A DNA stretch of 64,000 nucleotides from Telmatactis stephensoni (lineage: Eukaryota; Cnidaria; Anthozoa; Actiniaria; Isophelliidae): assembly GCA_029948255.1 (NCBI GenBank), contig JALIZF010001907.1, forward strand, positions 874,001 to 938,000, in the 5' to 3' direction. Positions 45,330-59,210 of this stretch are shown one piece after another. Each line of letters starts with the position of its first letter. Within the stretch, counting starts at the first letter, position 1. The position numbers and the translations under genes were made by a program. The notes under the pieces are model-generated. The model was not told where the DNA came from. It did no database searches and saw nothing but the letters and a program-made list of their open reading frames with translations.

Positions 45330-48300
45330 GTGATCTTCAACTTGACTGGATTGCTTTGTGCGTGATCACTATGAAATATCGAATAACCGGCCAAAAGTGA
45401 ACCATTCTCAACAATTCTTCAGGATATCATACCGTACAACGTCTTTCAAATCATCTATGGATAAAAATAATATCCTTTTCCCTTCCACAATCCCATGTCA
45501 ACCAAGCAATACTGGGATTTACATTTCCAAACAAGAATACGCCCAAGTTAGACAAATATCAAGATCCTTTAAGCAAATAAAAAAATCATACCAGAGCCGG
45601 TCTGGTTTCGGTACATCTGTCTAACAATGTGGATTAATAAACTTACCTAGACGCACGAACGCCAATCAGCCAAAATACCCGTTGGCTGTTCACGCGATGA
45701 GCAAAAACGCCTTTTAAAATTATAGATAAAATGATCGTAAATAGTACACTGAGCAAAATTTGTTGTCTTGTACGTAGATTCGAGAGATGGTAGGTTTTGA
45801 CGAGTTTGCAAAATTTTTGTGAAGACAATGACATACGCTGGGTCACGTGATCAACTAGTGAAAATTCAACACAAAATGGGCCTATAGACTCACTAACCAG
45901 ACTAATAAAAACTATGTCAATAGACGACACTTATGAATGTCTTTTAAACTTGGCTTTGAATAGCTGTACATCATAGCAGATATTTAGCAAAAGGTCACGT
46001 GACCAAACCTCGTATATACATATTTGGATATTTCACACTCTTTTGATGATTGTGTTTATACACTAAAATATCTTCAAAAAATCGTCACAATAGCTGTTCT
46101 TGACATCAGGCATCTAATAATCTCTCCTTACTAGCAAAACCAGGCCTATTTATTAAATTTCTGTTTTTCAGTCCGATAGATCACATCACCACGAAATTCC
46201 AACCATACAAGGATCCTAACTTGTCACTATGGGCCAAAATGATACTTTATTACTTAAATATCAGTAGAGTTATTGCGATTTTCTTTTCTTTCTTTTCTTT
46301 TGTTATATAGGATCAGCCTAATGACGCAGGCCTTAACATACTTGAGATTTTTTTTCTATCTTTTCAACTGCGAAGGGAATTCGTAAAATTTTCCTCAAGG
46401 TTTTATAGAATCAATTCAAATCACATATCTTGATCTCTAAGTCCTCTTTTAATTTTAGTTTAAAAAGCCAAACTTTAAAATACGAGGAACGTGAGGAATT
46501 AGATATTAGTCTACTTGACCTTGTGCGGTTAGTTTAATGGATTTTGAAACTAGCCATCAACTATGAAGACTATGGAAATCGCCAATACTAAATTAATTAC
46601 TAAAAAGAGGGTGCCAAAGCCTATGTTTTTAGTCCTTTGATACTTAATTGGGCCTCAACTGGCTGCAGCTGCTTGTATCCAGCTGGGATTTGGACCAAAT
46701 CATCCATTTAAAGTAGCACGTTCGAATGCTAGAAAACACTTTCCGACACGTTTCCTATCATGACCATTGCAATAATACCTCGAGGAGGATTCAGTTCATC
46801 TTATTTCTTTGTTATCCCTTTTAAAGGAAAATTCGATTGATGATTGGTCACGTATTTGTATGATAGAGAGAGCTCTGGATCAATCTTCCTTAAATGGCTG
46901 CCAGAGTCCAGAGGATTTGAGTAGTGTTGCCAATATCAGGGAATTAAACTGATGCTTTAGGCCTCTCGCCAACGACAAGACTCCTTTAACTGTTGTCTAA
47001 CGCTACGTGCACACGAATAAATTTGAGAATGCATCTCTCCCTCCCCCCTCCCCCACAGTAAGGCATTCCATACACATCGGCTAAAAAGCTGTTTTTCTTT
47101 AATTTTTGGCTAAGGTACCGAACCGTAGAAAAAACTGAGGTACATTTTCGAAAATATCCGGATTAAAGAAGAGTAACCCTATAAGTCCATAAAGTCGTCT
47201 TAATGTAACTTTTAAGATTGCGAAGATCGTCTTCGATAGGCCAGTTAGGTAAGTAAGATAACGGAGCTGGAAGGGGAGCTGGGAAGGGGTGATTCAAAAA
47301 TCAACCAAAGCTGGAATAATTTCTAATTGCGATCCTTCGTGCTTCTATTTATTTTGACGGGATTAACCAGCCCTGAACCGCCAAATATCTATGAAATGTT
47401 CTCAATATAGCGTGAACAAACTGTCAGTAAGAGTCCTTTTGGGTATCCATTACTACAGAGTCGGGGACGGCGGACCAGTTCTGAAAGTACGATAACGTAA
47501 ATTTTGTGTAGCAGAGCTGTCGTAACTGTATTCTTACTAAAACTATCATTTCTCGCGCAAGTGAAAAGTACTAGTGGGGGGAGGGAGGGGGCTCAGCCCA
47601 AGCACTAAATGGGAAACGTTGGGGCGCTGCCAACAACTAACCGACACACTTCTAAAACCAAGACAGAATTAAATCAGTTTCGAAAGGACTCAGTGGATTT
47701 AACTGTGGCGAACAAAAACAATTCCAGTCAATACAATCAATTGTGAGTAACCAAGAAAAGAATTCTACTTCCCGGAAAGAATACTAGTTGCCTTTTAGTG
47801 GTTTTGCGGCCAGACAATGGATGGCTTTACCTTTAATTAACTACTCTGGCAGTATGTTCTCGATCTCCGAATAGTACCAGCTATAATTGGAAAACGTACC
47901 AAAAAAACACGCCAAGCTGGTTGTTTCATCAACCCGCTTGAACACCCAAACTTTTAAACTATGTGATTATTGTCAGATTCAACAAAAATGTTGATAAAAC
48001 AAGGTTGTCGATCTAGTTCTAGATGGCCGAATACATGGCAGAATACATGAATACTTAGTTTTACCACAGACGTCTCTTGAACCAAAGAGTGAAGCAATCA
48101 AGACCATTGGCGCCTTAAACTATCACGTCTCATTCAAGGGATAAGAAATACACTTAACTACAAGCAATAGTCATGAGTCGTTTTCCCTGGCTTTTGCCGC
48201 ATTTTTCTTGAGTGTCGAATACTGAACACGACTCAAATTAAAGCTGGACGAAGTAAAGGAGACCACTCTTGCCTAAAGACAGAACAAAGCCTTTTTGAAA

Positions 48301-49600
48301 AATTAGCATAAACTTAAACTTATAAACTTCCTTTACTTTAGGAATACCGAGATCAAAATGATCGCTATACATGGTAGAAAGAAAATATGTATGTTGATGC
48401 GTTGAATAAAAATAATTCCTACTTACCTATTCCCTTTGAGGGAAACTGGTTTTGGTTGTCCAGTTTGACGGTTCGTTTGAGATTCTGGTACCGTATAGAA
48501 GTCAGTTGATAACAAAGAACGCAAAATTTGCCGAGAAATATGACGAGTTTACCTGTCAGCCTCGTTCTGGTTCCCGCAGACGCTTCATAGGAACATATCA
48601 ACTCTGTGACGTTTAAGAAAACCGGAAACTCGAAGTCACTAGGGACATAGAACTACGTGCTAGCATGTGGTCCCTTTAGTTTATATCGACAATATAAGCG
48701 TCTAGAAGGAATGACTCCAGTCAAAACCACCGCTGTCAAATTCTCACATAGACTAAAGGCTAATCATTGAACATTTGACACCTAAATCTTTACGGTCACG
48801 CACATACGTCACTAACCGATTACTGCCACAACTATTCTACCACATTCACCAACCTCTATTAGCTATCAATCGATGATGTTACAATTTAGTTTGGGTTGGA
48901 TAGTTGCCATGACAATACGGATAAACTGCCTGCACGTGCTGTAGTATTTCACAACCGTCAAACCTCCAACGTCACTTGCCGACTTAAATAAATAAAGAGT
49001 TGAGAGAAAGAAATTAAATACTGAACGTGAAATAAGTCAATAGGAAAATCAATATTGATATAACACCCTGTGTTGAACGAGACTATTACGTCGTCTTCAG
49101 TTTAACGATACATGTCCAAAACTCCCAAGTTCCTCGAACGCGTCTTAGTATTGATTGACACCAAGAAAATGTCGAAACGACTCTCATTCCTCGGCACGTA
49201 CCTCATTTTATAAACTCTTGAACCTTGACCCGGTTTTAATTGTCCACTTTTAACATTTTTATACATTTTGTTACTAAAAGATAACTAAAACTAAACATTA
49301 TATCAATTTCGTTTTTACGTCAGTTACTTTGTTTTTTTCCCGATTCTAACATTTTCTAGAATAAACAAACAAAGATATGAGAAGTTGTACAAAATTGAAA
49401 AGAAATTGAAATTCATTTCAATTTCTGATGATCATGATGATATTCTAAAGTTGAATGCCCACAAGAACTTATTTCAATATTTTTCTACATTTTGTTTCTA
49501 AAACAAAAATAACTAAAACGAAACATTTAGGAATTTATTTTCATGCTAGCTTCATTGTTTTGTTTTTTGTTTAATTTTTTGTTTTTTTTGTTTTTTTGTT
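45330..49600. other. Region with no supported gene
   Basis: No conserved coding segment is seen. On the minus strand, donor-like GTAAGT sites follow exon-like sequence at 45647 and 48427. Confidence 0.4.
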
Positions 49601-49605
49601 TGTTT

Positions 49606-49607
49606 GG

Positions 49608-49641
<34 letters not shown>
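49606..49641. repeat. (GTT)n microsatellite
   Basis: About eleven GTT triplets after a T-rich TTTTTTGTTTG stretch. Confidence 0.9.
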
Positions 49642-49643
<2 letters not shown>

Positions 49644-49927
49644 GGCTTCGATTTGTTTTCGTCCCGAGAAATCGTTCTAACATTTTACAACTGAATAACT
49701 AACCTGAGACACAATCTTAACAAATAGTAACCTTAAAACAGGTTTTTATAATTAAACACTGAAACGTGACAGGTTTTAATTTTCTTGGAACATTTTCATT
49801 AATCATATCCGCATACAGCAAATCAATGTGTCATTTCCATCAGTACAATACAATACGTGACTTGTTTCCAATCGTTTAAACAGTAGAAACAACTGACTTT
49901 CAATAATTCACAACACCATGAATTTAC

Positions 49928-50188
49928 ACCACTAATTTCTACGCTGTAGTATTAAAACCAACTTGAAAACTTATCAAATGTGAACCTTAGAAAAAATAAA
50001 ACTTTTCGTAAACATTTCATTATTTATAACATATTTCTTTTTTCTTCATTCTCGTCCAACATTTTCCTATTATAAACCACTCATTTTTAGCTGTGGCATT
50101 AAAACCATCTTAAAAACTAATCAAATGTAACCTTTGAAAAAGAATAAAACTTTTTGTAAATATTTTACAATCTATAACATTTATTGAT

Positions 50189-50242
<54 letters not shown>

Positions 50243-50245
50243 CAT

Positions 50246-50304
<59 letters not shown>

Positions 50305-50900
50305 TTTGTTTGTTTATTTATTTATTCATTTTATTTTCATTCTCGTCCGAAATTTCCCATTGTAAACCACTAATTTTTATGCTGTGGTATTAAAACCATC
50401 TTAAAAACTTATCAAATGTGAACCTTTGAAAAAAAATAATCAAACTTTTCGTAAACATTTTATTATTTATAACATTTTTTTTTTTTCATTCACGTCCGAA
50501 ATTTCCCCAATATAGACCACCAATCGTTATGCTGTGGTATTAAAATCATCTTAAAACTAATCAAATGTGAACCTTAGAAAAAATAAAACTTTTCGTAAAT
50601 ATTTTATTGTCTATAATATATTTCTTTCTTTTTTTTTTTTTCATTTACGTCCCAAATTTACCCAATATAGACCACCAATCGTTATGCTGTGGTATTAAAA
50701 TCATCTTAGAAAAAAATAAAAACTTTCGTAAATATTTTATTGTCTATAATATATATATCTTAAAACTAATCAAATGTGAACCTTAGATAATTCTTTATAA
50801 TTCTCGGCCAAAATTTAAATCTTTATGCTGTGATTAAAATCGCCTTTAAACTAATCAAATGTGAACCTTTGAAAAATACTTTTAATATAACTTTTTGTGA
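49928..50900. repeat. AT-rich tandem array with embedded (ATTG)n and (ATTT)n
   Basis: A unit containing TTAAAACCATCTTAAAAACT, ATCAAATGTGAACCTTTGAAAAA and TTTTTCGTAAATATTTTAT recurs at least six times with spacers of varying length. At 50182-50335 it is interrupted by (ATTG)n and then (ATTT)n arrays. Confidence 0.85.
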
Positions 50901-51259
50901 ATGCTTTATTTGTGCTTTTCTTCATTTTCTTTCAAGCCACTAGTTTTCATTTTATCATGACAATGAAATTAACAACATAAGAAAATTAATTCTTGAAATT
51001 TCCGGATATGGTTTAGGCATATCATCTAAGTAATTCCAAACAACTTGGACAATGTTTCTGATTAATCTTGTAAATATCACGTCCTGAGGTTATCTTTGCT
51101 TAGGTGCTTTGATAATCGACATTTAGAACATCGTCTTCAAACCAATATGGCCACGTTTACACTTAGCCATTGATTTGTTTACATTTGAGCTTTGACTGGA
51201 GTTTGAGGAAAATTTCGCATCATTTCAAAATTTCTACAGTTGGACATCAGTAAAACATT

Positions 51260-51900
51260 AATAAAACTAAATTATGACAAGTTTTTACAAAAATTCCTTA
51301 CTCTAACCTTAATCCTTGAAAATATTCAAACCTGTTCTATTCTTAGTTGTCTTATAATCAGTTATCATAATCTTAGACAAAAACAAAACTAGTCAAACAA
51401 AGATAATTTCAATCACAACAAGTGCAACAAAAATTCCTTACCCTAAGCTTAATCCTTGAAAATGTTCAAGGAACAATATAAGATTCATTTCTTAGTTATC
51501 TGATAATCAGTTATCATAATCTGAGAAAAAAAATCAAACTGGTTTGAAAATTTTCAAACCCAAGATAATTTCAAACCACAACAAGTGCAACAAAAATTCC
51601 TTACCCTAACCTTAATCCCTGAAAATATTCAAACCTGTTTTAACTTAATTTAGTTGTCTTATAATCAGTTATCATAATCTAAGACAAAAAAAATAAAAAT
51701 CAAACTAGTTTGAAATTTTTCAAACCCAAGATAATTTCAAACCACATCAAGTACATCAAAAATTCCTTACCCTAATCAAACCTGTGTTAACTTTAGTTGT
51801 CTTATAATCAGTTATCATAATCTAAGAGAAAAAATATCAAACTGGTTTGAAAATTTTCAAACCAAAGATAATTTCAAACCACCACAAGTGCTTGATTCGC
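51260..51900. repeat. AT-rich tandem array, unit about 140-166 bp
   Basis: AAATTCCTTAC occurs at about 51291, 51431, 51594 and 51760. Units share AACCTTAATCCTTGAAAAT, TTGTCTTATAATCAGTTATC and CAAGATAATTTCAAACCACA. Spacing varies because of internal deletions. Confidence 0.85.
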
Positions 51901-52968
51901 AAGGGAAGTTCAAACAAAAACACACTTAACAAACTAACCTTATTAATATTCAGTAAGAAGTGGGAAACAATTACCTATCTAGGCATAGTACTACTTCTTA
52001 TATACTCTTTCCCAAATTTCCTGTTTAAAATATTTCCACTAGAAAATGAATAATGCCTACTGTGCAAGCCAGCATGTCCTTTAGGAATATACTGCCTACC
52101 AGTCTCTAGTTGTTATCATATAATGAGGACGAGACGTTGCACACGATCTCAGGCACGGTATTTCATGCATGAGGCAAAAAGGAACTCGGCTTTCTTAAAA
52201 TAGATTACATATATTAGTTTCTGTTTTAATTAATTTATTCTTTGCTATTTCCCCTTTGTCATTTCTTTCATTCATAAAACTGAGACTTTTTCTTTGTATC
52301 TTTTTTTTTTCAACCTCTGGTACGTTACGTCTTTTTTCTTTTTTTCTTCTTTTTGAGCATGGAGTTTCCACTTTATGTGAATGCGTTATTAATTTTCTAA
52401 TTTTTTATTTTTTCTTCACATCCCATGCATTCAGTTTCAATTTGTCTTTCAATTTGTCTTGTATTCTTTTCTTCTCTTCCCTTTACTTTGCTCTCATTTC
52501 CATTTCTCTTCTTCTTCTTCCTCATTTTCTTTTCCTGAGCCTATGAAAGGAATTCACACTGTTTTTGCTACCAAAAATAAAAATATATTCGAAACTCTAC
52601 AACAAGATTGATCAGAATCGCTAATACGTGCAACGCTACACGAATATGAGTTTCTTGTTATTTTTTAAAGGTTATTTTGTCAGTGTCAGTGTCCTGTGCG
52701 ACGTCATAAATTCAACGAATTCTAATCGAATATCAAACGTTTCTAAATCATAAACCAAGCGGTAATAGCCATTTTAGTCATATGTTCTAAGGTCGTATTC
52801 CTAGAAATTTCCAAAAATGGATCTTCAAAGACGCGTCTATCTTCACGCCTCCTTCATCTGACTTATCCATTCCTAATTAACTTTCAGCAATCTTCTATTG
52901 GTCAATTGAAAGCAAATTAGTTTAAAGGGAAAGTCTGGCTCTATTGTTAAGTGTTGCAAGCTAAATGG

Positions 52969-53061
52969 TAGTCTACTACGCAGGTGCAGTTTGTGTGGTC
53001 ACGCAGCGCTTTACTTCCCAGCGTTGCGTGACGATACATACTGCGACTGCGTAGTAGACTA
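52969..53061. mobile_element. Short palindromic element (AGTCTACTACGCAG ends)
   Basis: AGTCTACTACGCAGGTGCAG at the left pairs with CTGCGACTGCGTAGTAGACT at the right. Inner GTCACGCAGCGCT pairs with AGCGTTGCGTGAC. Confidence 0.75.
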
Positions 53062-53096
53062 GCTAAATTGATTCATATCAACAAAATAAACCTCAG

Positions 53097-53119
53097 CAGA
53101 GAGAGAGAGAGAGAGAGAG
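53097..53119. repeat. (GA)n microsatellite
   Basis: About ten AG dinucleotides. Confidence 0.9.
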
Positions 53120-54065
53120 GGCGAAAAGTTGTTTAAATGAAAGTCGACAACAACACCTGTAAACTAAGTGACCACATGTTGGTACTAAGAGATGTATCAA
53201 GGTCGCTTTTAAGTGTTTTGATAATCATTAAAATAGAGGCGCCAGGAAAAAGTCTTCACCGAAGAGTGCATGCATTATCATTGAATAGTGCATGGTTGAT
53301 ACAAAAAATATATATTAATGCACAGTGGGAAACTTGTAAAAGATGTTTTTATCTACAAGATAAAGGACGTCTGGTGTGAATATCGGCGGCATCAGCTCAG
53401 AGTATAAAAACACCGTAAATGGGTTAATTAAAAAAAAACGGATTTAAAGAAAAGCAAACATATTTCGCAAAATGCTTCTAACTAAACTAACTATAGCTAC
53501 GGCTGATCGACTATTCCAACTAGGACGTCGAGTAAGAATAAATGACATACTAAAGCCAATATACTAAATGATGGAAAAATAAGAAACCAACTAGTTAGTT
53601 TCATTAGCAATTCTTAGAATTAGTTTAATTAAATAGGTGATGGGCCTTCAACAAAATTTAAGTTAAAAAGAAAATGAAAGCGAGGTTGGAAGGCGTTTTC
53701 GTTGACTAACGTTTTTCCTTAACTTGAAGACGTCAAACTTTTCAGCATCAAAACAACTTTCGGCAGTCAAACTCAGAACTCATTTCCACCGCGGTTTGAC
53801 TAAGTGGTCGGCGGCCAAAAAGAAGCGCGAGGAAGGAAGCCAGCAAATAGGAACTGGTATTGGTTTTCATAGCATTACTCTCTCAGCTTGAACTAGACTT
53901 GTTATCAGCTCGCTTATTGCAACTCAAGCGGACACATCATGTCGAATCTTATATTGTCTCACTTCAGCTCACATTATCGCAAAGTGGAACTCCTACACGT
54001 CTGATGTTTAAAAACACGATGCTGGTCAATAAAAGATGGTAAAACAATCATAATCTTTCACGTTT

Positions 54066-54430
54066 GTGATGACGTCATAAAAAATTAATTTTTTGATTTT
54101 CCAAAATTTGATTCTCATTTAGGATAGAAGGTCAGAAAAGTAGTTTACAATTCAAATTTCACAGAAATCGGTTAAAAAGCAGTTGATTTATGGCCAGCGG
54201 AATATATAATTTTCCATAACAAATCGCTCTAAATTTGGCTTGAGTCTTCATAACGTTAGGAACACGAGCCCGGCGAAAACACTGCACGGTGATTTGATAC
54301 TGTTCATATTTCGGCCGCTATTTAACCGAATACCATGAAATTACAACTACGAACTGCTTTCATGATGTTCTTTAAAAATTGGGGATCAAAAATTGATCCA
54401 ATCCATCGAAAATTAATTTTTTGTGACGTC
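54066..54430. mobile_element. Old palindromic element with TGACGTCA-type ends
   Basis: TGACGTCATAAAAAATTAAT at the left pairs with ATTAATTTTTTGTGACGTCA at the right. Inner segments (AATCGGTTAAAAAGCAG and CCGCTATTTAACCGAAT) also pair, but with many mismatches, so it looks old. Confidence 0.55.
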
Positions 54431-54999
54431 ACACTAGAACTCGGGATTACTGGTGGATCACTGATATTCTAGCGAGAAAATGGAGAAACATGCAACTATA
54501 ATTATCGTCGTATTGTAGATAATGGACTGTTTTTAAGTTTTCGATTTCTTTTCTTTCTTGTTTCTATTTTTTCCCCTTTTTCGTTGCCATCGAAATCTGT
54601 ATTCAACTTCTTCTGTATTCAAGTTCCACACAGGAATCGGGCCCCTGCAAAGTTCGGGCAGGGGGTTCTCGACGAGTTCACTCATGGAGTTTGCAAATAT
54701 CACTGTGTCCCCCCACTGTGTGCACAAAAGAAAAGTCCATTTATACTCTTCTTTTATCCAGTGGTAAGTGAAAGTGACTAAGCCGTGAAATAAAACCAAT
54801 ACCAAACTTAGAGTCTAAAGTACTTTTATCCACTAATAACCAAGCTATTGGCCACATACCCTGGGTTTCAGAAGAAAAAACCCTCCGGAACCCAGAAAAT
54901 TCGCCACTTTTCTTTATTGGGCAATACTTTATTCAGTAGCAATGACCTTTTTGTAGGATAAAAGGATATATCTATCACACTTTATAGGTCCATCAAGAG

Positions 55000-57400
55000 A
55001 GATTTCTAGACGAGGTCTTTAACGGAGAACTCGAGGGTCAGATCAGTGATAAAAGCCTAAGAAAGCCGTCCTTAATCAGACAGATGAGCTATAGTTTACT
55101 CTTCTGTATAGTTTAACTGTTTAAAAGAAAACCGTGAATTCTCGATCATTCATACATTAATAGCTCACTTGGTGATTACCACCCTGCGCTCGGAATAGAG
55201 TATTTCCGCTTGGTAACGATTGAGAATGCAAATGTCCATGTTCAGTTCAACAACGCCTGTAGTGACTAAGATCTTTTGAGTTTCTGTTCAATTTTCCGGA
55301 AATGATGGCGTTGGGCTTCGTGGGATGGCTGGAATGCCTTGTTTTGCATTTATTTGTCTTTATTATGTTGCACTCGTGATAATAAAGAACACGAAGTCTT
55401 GAACTGGTGAAAATTTTTGAGAGAAATTACGTGGTAATCATGAGTATCAGGAAAGTTTTAATATTGCGGGACGGACTGGGACGGACTGGCCCACATGAAT
55501 AAACTTAAGCTTGTCGAATATAAAGGCACATTTTCTGATTAGTTTCTATATGAAACAATTTGTAGAGTGTCAGACGTTTTCTTTCGATCGATCACCCTTC
55601 ATCGGCTGCTCTTTCGTTTCGATGGAGAAATGCCAGAAAGAGAGTGATCCCGCTTGAACTGAACATTCTTGACCGTGAATAATTGTCTTACCTCCCGGGT
55701 TTTTCTATCATTATCTTTTCTAAATTTGATGCAACAGAAGCTTTAAAACTCATGTGTTTTTTAGCAACATTGCAAGGATGTTTTACAGCGTACTTACCGT
55801 TTGGTATCATTGTAGGAGGCTGATCGGGTTGTTTGTTTGCTGACATGGTAGCTACGGTAAACGTCTTCTCGCAAGTCCGAATTCTATCGCCGTTGTTCAC
55901 AAATGACACGTAATTACTTCTTATTATCGTAAGACTCTCGCAGAAATCGCTTGTGGCTGCTTTGGTTATCACAAAGGGTATTCCAATTTTTGTCCAACAT
56001 AATTATATAAAAATATTACAATGCGGTCTACAATGTCTGACACAGTATTTCAGTTCGGCAACGTGACTTACTGATCAATCGGTATACAAAATATATTTTC
56101 GCAGTCTAGTCCAACGCGAATTCAGGTTATCCTGCCTGTCACTTGAGCTCGAAGCCTTAATTTTTTTCCCAAAAATTAGAACTTAGAATCTCCGTAGTGC
56201 TGGTTAAACCGCGAAGAACATTCTCACACTGACTATCAGCAAATAATGCCCGAAGTACGTGATTACAGCGGGAAACCGCTGGTCAGAATGTTTCAGTTGT
56301 GGGCACACAAAGCTGGATATTGCGAAGAAACAGAAGAACTGCACGCAATATGTAAGATTGGATTTCGGGTTAATTTGAAAGGATGTTTTTGCAGTTCGAC
56401 CAGGAAAGGATTGCAATGCGTATGAGTTGTTTGATGAGTCAGGATACAGCGGCGTTGGTCAGAATCTGTCGGGTTGACTAGGTTCTGTTTACATTGTATT
56501 TCTGAATTCACGCTGAGTACATCACCTAGTCACGTACGAACACTTTCGCTAGAAAGTAACGTGCTAATTGTTTAACTATAATATATTCTAGCTTATTATA
56601 TCTACAGTATGCCAAAGTATTTTGAAAACACGAGCTTTTTATTACAACTAGTCCATGTCCGGTCTGTTGTCATTTCTATTCGATTTCATTCCGCGCTGTA
56701 CAGTACTGCAAATCACTTTAAAATGCACTTGATATTCATCTGATTGCACTCTGCATTTCACTATCTATTTGAAGGCAAGTCCACTGAATGGTGTATTTAC
56801 TATTTTTGTATTTGATATGGTCTATATTTGTCTATTCAAATAGTCTTTATAAAAACAATTTCACTCGTGCCAAGAGTTTCGTGAAATTCTTGTTTATTCG
56901 TATTTATTCAATGAAGTATAAAGCCTTTTGTAGCCGTCATTAATTCTCGTAATTATTCAATCCAACGACAAGCCACGTTTAATGGCTGTTAATCCCAAGC
57001 AGGAACTTTGTGATTATCATAATTACAAACTAGTTAAATACAGAAATTTCATGGAATTTCTTTTTTTAGAATGAAGAAAAAAATCGTCATTTTTTTAAAG
57101 TGCTGTTTGTCAGTTCAGTGAGTACCAGTAATTACAAGTTACTACAAGAAAAAACATAACAATAGATGCAATAAATGGACCAGGACTACCGCGAGGGTGG
57201 TAGAAGATCACACGAGTGCTAGGTGATGCTCTAGAAAAAAGGAACTAGTCAGATCTGTCAGATGAGGGACTGAAAGACTGTATTTTGCTATGACAGCCGA
57301 ACGTACAATCCGCTCATGGTGGGAAAATTAATAGATGCTCTGTCAATATTGTATTGAGAATCACGATTCTAGGTTTGACTAGGATCTTTTGGTCCACTGT
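55000..57400. other. Region with one candidate exon only
   Basis: Apart from the minus-strand candidate first exon at 55798-55846 and its longer form to 55692, I see nothing coding or repetitive that I can name. Confidence 0.4.
55798..55846 (-). CDS. Candidate first coding exon (MSANKQPDQPPTMIPN), possibly of the 37-39 kb gene
   Basis: An ATG in good context (GCTACCATGTCAG) opens 16 codons plus one base and ends at a perfect donor, ACG|GTAAGT. The phase (1) matches the acceptor at 39299, which needs two bases, so the two join without a frameshift (giving IPN-AVLEIS). The intron would be about 16.5 kb, which is long for this window. Reading instead continues in frame to a second donor at 55692 (GGGAG|GTAAGA, phase 2), which would not fit 39299. 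The exon could therefore belong to a different transcript. Confidence 0.4.
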
Positions 57401-57776
57401 TAAACAGGTACTTGATTAAAAAACTACATCTCCTGCTGAGTTGTGGTTGTTTAGCAGATTTTTTGACTTAATAAGTAGCGAAGTTTCGATTGGGAAGAAA
57501 GCGAAAATCTGGGTCATTACACAGAAAATGATGGGAATATATATCCTGGTTCCAGAGGCTTTCTTTTGTATTTTATATTTTTTTTCTTTTGTATTTTTGT
57601 TCTTTGTATATATTTCTGTCTGGAAGTATTTATGAAAGAAAAATTGGAAAAGAAAAAAAAACCTCTGGGACCAGGGTAGGGAATATACAGCGAAACAGCC
57701 CTTAAGCCGACACCTTTCCATGAGAGGCGAACACATTTGCCTGGTTCCAGCCTAATTGCATGCCCCATATTGTCTG

Positions 57777-57967
57777 TAACGAAACTCGCTCAAAGGTGGA
57801 AACCTCTCTAAGGTGGAAACCTCTCAAAGGTGGAAACCTCTCTAAGGTGGAAACCTCTCAAAGGCCTTGGAAACCTCTCAAACTGAAAGGCCTTGGAAAC
57901 CTCTCAAAGGCCTTGGAAACCTCTCAAAGGCCTTGGAAACCTCTCAAAGGTGGAAACCTCTCAAAGG
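57777..57967. repeat. Minisatellite of mixed 17- and 20-bp units
   Basis: Units GGAAACCTCTCTAAGGT (17) and GGAAACCTCTCAAAGGCCTT (20) alternate in blocks, about ten copies in total. Confidence 0.95.
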
Positions 57968-58199
57968 CGGACACTAGGACTTGGTCCCGAAAGTGTCCGC
58001 CCTAGATGAAGTTCACCGTACACAAACAGACCAAAAAATGAAAACATTTTATCTTGTGTAAAAAGAAATTCGAGCACAATTGGAAAGTTTGTACCGACGC
58101 AGGATGTTCTGTTGTCATAACAACTACACTTTTCCGCCAGCAATAAATAGTGTTTTTTCCTTTATTTTTCTTTTTAAAACTGTATAAGATATGATATGT

Positions 58200-59200
58200 G
58201 CATTAACTTTTCCCGTAAAATAGTATTATTTAGGAAAGATAAAAATACCTGCCAGAATCTGAAAATGCAGTTTCAACAAGCTTGTTTTAATAAAGGCACT
58301 GAATCCGGAAATACAACTTTAAACTTATTAACAATTACGATGAGAATCTATTTTACAAGTACTTTTTTAATGATTTCTTTTCCTGGGACTCGAAACTTCT
58401 CGAGAAATTAATTCTTCGGCCCTTCATTTATTTTTGTCGATGAAAAACCCTTTGTTACCGAGTACATGCATAAAATATATTAATTAAATACATATTAACT
58501 TTATCTTATTTTTCTCTGACTTTTTGATATTTTTACATATAGACAATTGGATTCCTATAACACGAGTCTTCTTTAGTCAAATATATTTTTGGATAAATTT
58601 AATAGATTTTAGATTAATTTGCTCGAAGTTTTTCCCGAAGCAAATTTCAATCTCGATGACATAAACACCCATATATCATAGATTTTCTGTCATACTATAT
58701 TTTTAATAGATAGTATATTCTGAAGTAGTGATATGATAGATCTGTTTAGATTGTTCCGAGTGACAATTCTATTCACGATGATATATTTTAGATAGTTACT
58801 ATGAATAACCAAAAACAAGTTCGACATGTTTCAACCAGTGAGTCATCCTTACGTTGCATCACCTAATTCACCCTAATTATAAATATTTCATTCGAAGTCA
58901 AGACCATGTTTGGACAACTTTGTTGAGTCACTGATATTTTTTCGTGCCTGAATGTGAAATTTTTGTTTTGTTTTCATTGCTTCCTTAGGTACCACTACAC
59001 TTATCCGTCTTTATTTGCTACGGTAAGGCCATTCCACACGCAATGACGAGCAAATCGTCCATGACAAATTTTCTGTCACAAATTCTTTTGCTCATGTGGA
59101 TGAGAAAATTTGACCAATTTCATACGACACTGAAATGCATTTTTCGTATGAAATTTCTTCGTGTATAGGCGGGAAACTGATCCATTTGCCATAGAAAATA
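58200..59200. other. AT-rich stretch, nothing recognised
   Basis: No gene or clear repeat is seen. Confidence 0.4.
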
Positions 59201-59210
59201 TGTAATAGAG

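Noticed and set aside
46270..46301. Short TTTCTTTTC tract as a splice or regulatory signal
   Set aside because: No exon with a fitting frame follows on either strand.
54533..54805. Minus-strand open frame of 90 codons (QWGDTVIFANSMSELVENPLPEL)
   Set aside because: The composition looks protein-like, but there is no partner exon, no splice context and no family I recognise. Too weak to call.
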